From the NCBI GenBank assembly GCA_003486025.1, contig DNHA01000309.1, forward strand, positions 1 to 11,630: 11,630 bases of DNA, in the 5' to 3' direction. This document shows, one piece after another, positions 8,126 through 11,630 of this stretch. The stretch is from Micrococcaceae bacterium. Lineage in GTDB: Bacteria > Actinomycetota > Actinomycetes > Actinomycetales > Micrococcaceae. The translations under genes and the position numbers were made by a program. The notes beneath the pieces were generated by a model. That model did not search any database and was not told the origin of the DNA. It saw only the letters and a list, made by a program, of their open reading frames with translations. The first letter of the stretch is position 1; each line of letters begins with the position of its first letter.

Positions 8126-8174
8126 AAGTAAAGCGGTCTCTCAACCTTTCTAAGGCTGGGAGGCCGCATTACTT
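8126..8174 (+). terminator. sigA terminator hairpin
   Basis: Arms 8126..8146 and 8154..8174 (21 nt each) pair with two mismatches and two G-T wobbles around a 7-nt loop, starting 8 nt after the sigA TAA. No long T-run follows, only a short mixed AT stretch. Confidence 0.65.
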
Positions 8175-8211
8175 TAACTGGTCGAGACAAGTAGTGGTTC
8201 ATTAAAGCAAT

Positions 8212-8246
8212 AAAGGGTGACCCAGCTCGTAGCTGGATCACCCTTT
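8212..8246. terminator. Probable bidirectional terminator, sigA / DUF7455 gene
   Basis: Arms 8212..8227 and 8231..8246 form a 16-bp stem with one mismatch and a 3-nt loop. The stem has AAAGGG at its base on one side and CCCTTT followed by T on the other, so it can act in both directions. It lies about 26 nt past the stop of the minus-strand zinc-ribbon gene and serves as back-up for sigA. Confidence 0.75.
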
Positions 8247-8272
8247 TGCTCATCGGATGTGTACCCGATTGA

Positions 8273-8497
8273 TTAGTCGTTTATGTCGACCTTTGGCTTT
8301 TCGTACAGACGTGCCGACTCGTCCTGCCAGACCGAAGTGATTGGGCGTAGCTTGGATTCCACGGAGCGTGCATGGTGGGCACAGAAGAGTAGTTCTCCGC
8401 TGGTAGAAGCCAGCACTGCCCGGACGTAGGCCTGTGCGCCGCATCGGTCGCACCGGTCGAGGGCGTTTAGTTCACGACTAGTGGTAGTAGTAGTCAT
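8273..8497 (-). CDS. Small zinc-ribbon protein, DUF7455 family
   Basis: This 74-residue protein belongs to a family found beside sigA in many actinobacteria. Its function is unknown. The core LNALDRCDRCGAQAYVRAVLASTSGELLFCAHHARSVESKL shows a CxxC pair in the N-terminal half and a C-x-H-H group in the middle, a likely four-ligand zinc site. The C-terminal tail is polar (SVWQDESARLYEKPKVDIND). The start at ATG 8497 is chosen because AAGGAGG (8504..8510) lies 6 nt upstream. An in-frame extension to 8533 would run through that ribosome site. After the Met come five Thr. A TATAGA hexamer (8525..8530, minus strand) is a possible -10. It is convergent with sigA and divergent from parE. Confidence 0.9.
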   Translation of the reverse strand: MTTTTTSRELNALDRCDRCGAQAYVRAVLASTSGELLFCAHHARSVESKLRPITSVWQDESARLYEKPKVDIND

Positions 8498-8592
8498 TGC
8501 CAGCCTCCTTAAATCGATGTTCACTCTATACAACCAGCAATGCCCCTGACTTTATGCCTAAAAAGGGTTCCTTTCGCTCACCGCGTAGCGAG

Positions 8593-8601
8593 TGTGGATA
8601 A
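8593..8601 (-). promoter_or_regulatory. DnaA-box-like nonamer upstream of parE
   Basis: TGTGGATAA is the exact complement of the DnaA box TTATCCACA. It lies in the divergent gap between the DUF7455 gene and parE. Only one copy is present, so this is not an origin. It could be a regulatory DnaA site or chance (roughly a 1 in 10 event for any exact box across the whole window). Confidence 0.3.
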
Positions 8602-8668
8602 GTTCATCTTAATTTTTGGCGAATTACCGGTGAGACGCAGCAGCACCAAGTTCGAACACATAAACGAG

Positions 8669-8674
8669 TAGAAT
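8669..8674 (+). promoter_or_regulatory. Probable parE -10 element
   Basis: TAGAAT is a good -10 hexamer about 47 nt before the preferred GTG start. No convincing -35 precedes it. An ATG at 8673 falls inside this hexamer, so the longer parE frame beginning there is unlikely to be translated from this promoter. Confidence 0.5.
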
Positions 8675-8720
8675 GGTGCTAGTTCATTATTTTCCCGCGT
8701 CAGTAGGAGATTGCAGCCCC

Positions 8721-10829
8721 GTGGCCTCAACCGATAATTACAACGCCCGTCATCTCTCCGTTCTTGAGGGGCTCGAAGCGGTCCGCAAGCGACCCGGCAT
8801 GTATATCGGTTCTACCGATTCCCGCGGACTTATGCACTGTCTTTGGGAGATTATTGATAACTCGGTTGATGAAGCACTTGGTGGCTTTGGGCAAGCCATA
8901 AACGTCATCCTGCATTCCGATGGATCAGTCGAAGTGCATGATGATGGTCGTGGAATTCCTGTGGATGTGGAGCCTAAGACCGGATTGAGCGGCTTGGAAG
9001 TCGTATTCACTAAGTTGCATGCAGGTGGCAAGTTCGGTGGCGGTTCCTACAGTGCTTCTGGCGGTCTGCACGGCGTGGGAGCCTCCGTGGTCAACGCACT
9101 TTCAGCGCGTTTGGATGTTGAAGTGGATCGTGGCGGAAAGACCTATTCTTTGCAGTTCCGCCGTGGTGAACCAGGAAAGTTTAGCGATCGTGGCAAGCCA
9201 AAGGCGGACGCACCATTTACTGCCCACGAAAAAGCAACTACTCCGGAAGTAATCGGGAAAGCCAAGCGGGGGGTTACCGGTACTCGAATCCGTTATTGGG
9301 CGGATGACCATATTTTCACCCCCGACGCGAAGTTTTCCTATGAGGAACTTCAGAACCGTGCGCGTCAAACCTCATTCCTAGTTCCCGGCCTACGTATTAC
9401 ATTGCGTGATGATCGTGGCCTACCGGGAACAGAAGGCGCCGAAGGACCCTACGAAGAGGTATTTCAGCATGACGGCGGAATCAGCGAATTCGTTGAGTAC
9501 CTGAGCAGCGATTCTTCGGTCACCGATGTCTGGCGCGTGCACGGTAGCGGTTCCTTCCATGAGAAGGTGCCAGTAATCGATGAAAATGGCCGCAGTCATA
9601 TGCAAGACGTCCAGCGAGTTTGCGAAGTCGACGTAGCGTTGCGGTGGGGGATCGGCTATGACACTTCGATGCGTAGCTTTGTAAACATCATTGCCACTCC
9701 CAAGGGAGGAACGCACATTGCTGGTTTCGAACAGGCGCTGCTGAAATCTTTCCGTAAGAACATTGAGTCCAATGCTCGCAAACTCAAGTTCGGGCAAAAA
9801 GACAAAATCGAAAAAGACGACATCATGGCTGGCCTGACCGCGGTGCTAACCGTGCGGCTTGCGGAACCACAATTTGAGGGGCAGACCAAGGAAATCCTCG
9901 GGACGTCGCAAGTACGCCAGATCGTGACCAAGGTTGTCGAAAAGGCGCTCAACGAACGACTCTCATCGACTAAGCGCGGTGAAAAGGCAGAAGCCGCCAC
10001 GTTGCTTGAAAAGGTTGTCAACGAGATGAAGTCTCGTATTTCAGCCCGAATGCATAAGGAGACACAGCGTCGTAAAACCGCGCTCGAATCATCCTCGCTT
10101 CCCACTAAGCTACTAGATTGCCGCAGCAAAGAAGTTGGACGCTCGGAATTATTTATCGTCGAGGGCGATAGCGCGTTGGGTACCGCGCGCGTCGCGCGTT
10201 CTAGCGAATTCCAAGCCCTACTGCCTATTCGAGGAAAGATCCTCAATGTGCAAAAGGCTTCCATATCAGACATGCTCTCCAACGTGGAGTGTGCGGCGAT
10301 GATTCAGGTCATCGGCGCAGGATCAGGTCGTAGCTTCGATATCGAACAAGCACGATACGGCAAGATCATCCTCATGACAGATGCGGACGTGGACGGCGCA
10401 CATATTCGAACGTTGCTCTTGACGCTGTTCTATCGATACATGCGTCCCATGATTGAGCACGGACGGGTATACGCTGCGGTGCCGCCTCTGCATCGGATTT
10501 AAGTGATCAACGCCGGCTCTAAGGCCAACGAAGTCGTTTACACCTACTCGGAGGCCGAGATGACTCGTCTGCTGGCGAAGCTGGAGGCCGAGGGGAAGAA
10601 GTATAAAGAACCAATTCAGCGGTATAAGGGATTGGGTGAAATGGACGCAGATCAGTTAGCCGAAACGACCATGGACCCACGCCATCGTATGCTTCGCCGT
10701 GTCGGGATTGAGCATGCTCAGGCAGCAGAGGAAGTCTTCGACCTGCTCATGGGTTCAGACGTCGCACCACGAAAGAATTTCATTATCGCTGGTGCTGAAA
10801 ATCTTGAAAGAGACCGTATCGATGTCTAG
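8721..10829 (+). pseudogene. parE: DNA topoisomerase IV subunit B, interrupted by an in-frame stop
   Basis: ParE is the ATPase subunit of the type IIA topoisomerase that unlinks daughter chromosomes, working with ParC. The GTG at 8721 is preferred: AGGAG lies 11 nt upstream, and the ATG at 8673 sits in the -10. Residues count from 8721. The ATPase domain has EIIDNSVDEAL (E43, N47), DDGRGIP (74-80) and GGLHGVGASVVNALS (114-128). The transducer follows. The TOPRIM domain has EGDSA (E481) and DADVDG (D554, D556, D558). Codon 594 (10500..10502) is TAA. Past it the same frame continues as clear ParE to TAG at 10827..10829, including QRYKGLGEM (633-641) and DQLAETTMDPRHR. Full length would be 702 residues, normal for the family; the stop leaves 593. 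I recall Glu at the stop position in relatives, so GAA-to-TAA is the simplest cause. A GTG directly after the stop could only restart a 108-residue fragment, with no ribosome site seen. Sequencing error is a real alternative. Sequence and context fit ParE better than GyrB. Confidence 0.85.
10500..10502 (+). other. In-frame TAA nonsense codon within parE
   Basis: The bases read CAT CGG ATT TAA GTG ATC AAC in the parE frame. The conserved protein reads through this point (HRI-x-VIN), with no shift of frame on either side. One substitution from GAA would restore it. Confidence 0.9.
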
Positions 10830-10849
10830 CCGGACTTTGGGCTGAGAGC

Positions 10850-10896
10850 TATAGCCCTGCCGTTGATCGCCTCAAACGATCAACGGCAGGGCTATA
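10850..10896. terminator. Perfect 20-bp stem-loop between convergent parE and M56 gene
   Basis: Arms 10850..10869 and 10877..10896 are exact reverse complements around a 7-nt loop. The stem starts 21 nt past the parE stop and lies 43 nt beyond the M56 stop. Only a short AT-rich tail (AGTTTAAT) follows on the plus strand. Its position fits a shared bidirectional terminator. Confidence 0.85.
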
Positions 10897-10938
10897 AGTT
10901 TAATGTTGTCCAAATCATCGGGCGCTTCGCAACACGGA

Positions 10939-11630
10939 CTACCAGGAAAGCAGGCGCGGTGCGATAAGAAGAATCGTCGGGCACACAAGCAACAGGACCG
11001 TACATGAGAGAACCACGAAGTTTTGGAACCCACTCAACGGTGCCACGGGCGAAAGCAGACGCTGCAAACGACGCGATGAGACCTCCCCACCAGGCATGCC
11101 TACAATTTCACCTGCTAATTCCTTAGTGCCGTCCTGGCTGGCCTTCGCTGGTGCAATAGAGGAGGCTACCCCGACGATAGCTCGAAGAAGTACCGGGCGG
11201 GTAACGACCTCGAGTGCTTTGTCATCAGCGAGCATTTCGATCAACTGGCGCACGGCGTCCAAAGACAATCGAGAAGTCGGCAACCACGGCAACGCCTCAT
11301 GCCACGCGGTGAACGCTAAGATGAGAAAATCGTGACGTTGATCGAGGTGTGAACTTTCGTGGGCAATGACACCGCGCTGCTCATCGGCAGACAGCTGGGT
11401 CAGTAGTCCTCGCGAAAGCACCGTGACGGATCCATTAAACCCAGGTACGCAATAAGCCACGGGCAAATCATGATCGAGAACCAGTGTGTTAGGTCGTGTC
11501 TGTGATGGGTTGCTCAGTAGCCGCAGCAGCTGGCGGTGTTTTGCGCGTAGTCTCGTGGTGCGCCAAGAAGCCCGCACTAGGGTAAACACCAGGTGTAAAG
11601 CAAATAAGAACGCGGTGCTGAGCGCAAACA
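10939..11630 (-). CDS. M56 (BlaR1-like) membrane metallopeptidase, 5' end cut by window edge
   Basis: The frame is open from the right edge to TAG at 10939, so about 229 residues of the C-terminal part are present and the start lies outside. The first visible residues (FALSTAFLFALHLVFTLV) form a membrane helix, followed by a basic stretch (RASWRTTRLRAKHRQ). A zinc-protease motif HESSH (codons at 11347..11361) follows in GVIAHESSHLDQRHD, and the probable third ligand is the Glu of IEMLADDKAL, as in M56 and M48 peptidases. A last hydrophobic helix (FVVLSCTVLLLVCPTILLIAP) ends the protein. M56 members are membrane zinc peptidases. Many pair with a BlaI/MecI-type repressor encoded just upstream, which would lie outside this window. 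No BlaR1-like sensor domain follows the protease domain, so it resembles the short M56 form common in actinobacteria. A GTG at 11589 is internal and not the true start, since the helix begins before it. Confidence 0.82.
   Translation of the reverse strand, partial: FALSTAFLFALHLVFTLVRASWRTTRLRAKHRQLLRLLSNPSQTRPNTLVLDHDLPVAYCVPGFNGSVTVLSRGLLTQLSADEQRGVIAHESSHLDQRHDFLILAFTAWHEALPWLPTSRLSLDAVRQLIEMLADDKALEVVTRPVLLRAIVGVASSIAPAKASQDGTKELAGEIVGMPGGEVSSRRLQRLLSPVAPLSGFQNFVVLSCTVLLLVCPTILLIAPRLLSW

Noticed and set aside
8652..8667. LexA/SOS-box-like TCGAAC upstream of parE
   Set aside because: Only one half matches TCGAAC-N4-GTTCGA. The other half matches at three of six positions.
8673..8720. Longer parE start at ATG 8673
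   Set aside because: That ATG lies inside the likely -10 hexamer TAGAAT, and the 16 extra residues do not resemble ParE. GTG 8721 has a ribosome site.
9656..10282. 208-codon minus-strand frame opposite parE
   Set aside because: Shadow of the conserved ParE frame, low-complexity Ser/Arg-rich, no supporting start signal.

Overview
The window reads as an actinobacterial chromosome, most likely Micrococcaceae (the Arthrobacter/Glutamicibacter/Renibacterium neighbourhood). This rests on recalled family sequences for SigA, the DUF7455 zinc-ribbon protein, the DUF4192 protein, the actinobacterial-type PAC2 protein and ParE, on the gene order, and on several GTG starts. GC content, sampled by eye on a few lines, is roughly in the mid-50s percent, which is modest for that family. 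No genus is claimed. No tRNA, rRNA, CRISPR array, insertion sequence or phage gene was seen.

Layout, left to right. (1) The minus-strand block 3002..1 holds pepA (leucyl aminopeptidase) and then lpdA (dihydrolipoyl dehydrogenase, E3 of the 2-oxoacid dehydrogenase complexes), which runs off the left edge. A hairpin separates the two genes, and the lpdA leader carries an 18-nt palindrome. (2) A divergent intergenic region at 3003..3233 leads into a plus-strand run: a PAC2-family protein, a 12-helix MFS transporter whose GTG start overlaps the PAC2 stop, and a DUF4192 protein of unknown function. (3) A 252-nt regulatory region precedes sigA, the principal sigma factor. It holds a GGGAAC-N18-GTT element like SigR/SigH-type stress promoters and a three-copy GCGTTG repeat. 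(4) Two hairpins follow sigA and separate it from a convergent 74-residue CxxC/CxxH zinc-ribbon protein (DUF7455). (5) parE (topoisomerase IV subunit B) runs rightward. A perfect 20-bp stem-loop lies between it and a convergent M56/BlaR1-like membrane metallopeptidase that is cut by the right edge.

The most notable observation is in parE. The frame is continuous and conserved from 8721 to 10829 except for one in-frame TAA at 10500..10502, about 84% of the way through. It sits where I recall relatives having Glu (HRI-E-VIN), so one G-to-T change explains it. The stop cuts off the QRYKGLGEM segment needed by type IIA topoisomerases. It may be a sequencing error, a recent pseudogenisation, or (less likely) readthrough or a split protein. 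Apart from that, this is largely conserved core chromosome: central metabolism, peptide turnover, the transcription core factor and chromosome topology. PAC2, DUF4192 and DUF7455 are conserved proteins of unclear function. I saw no convincing new multi-gene system.
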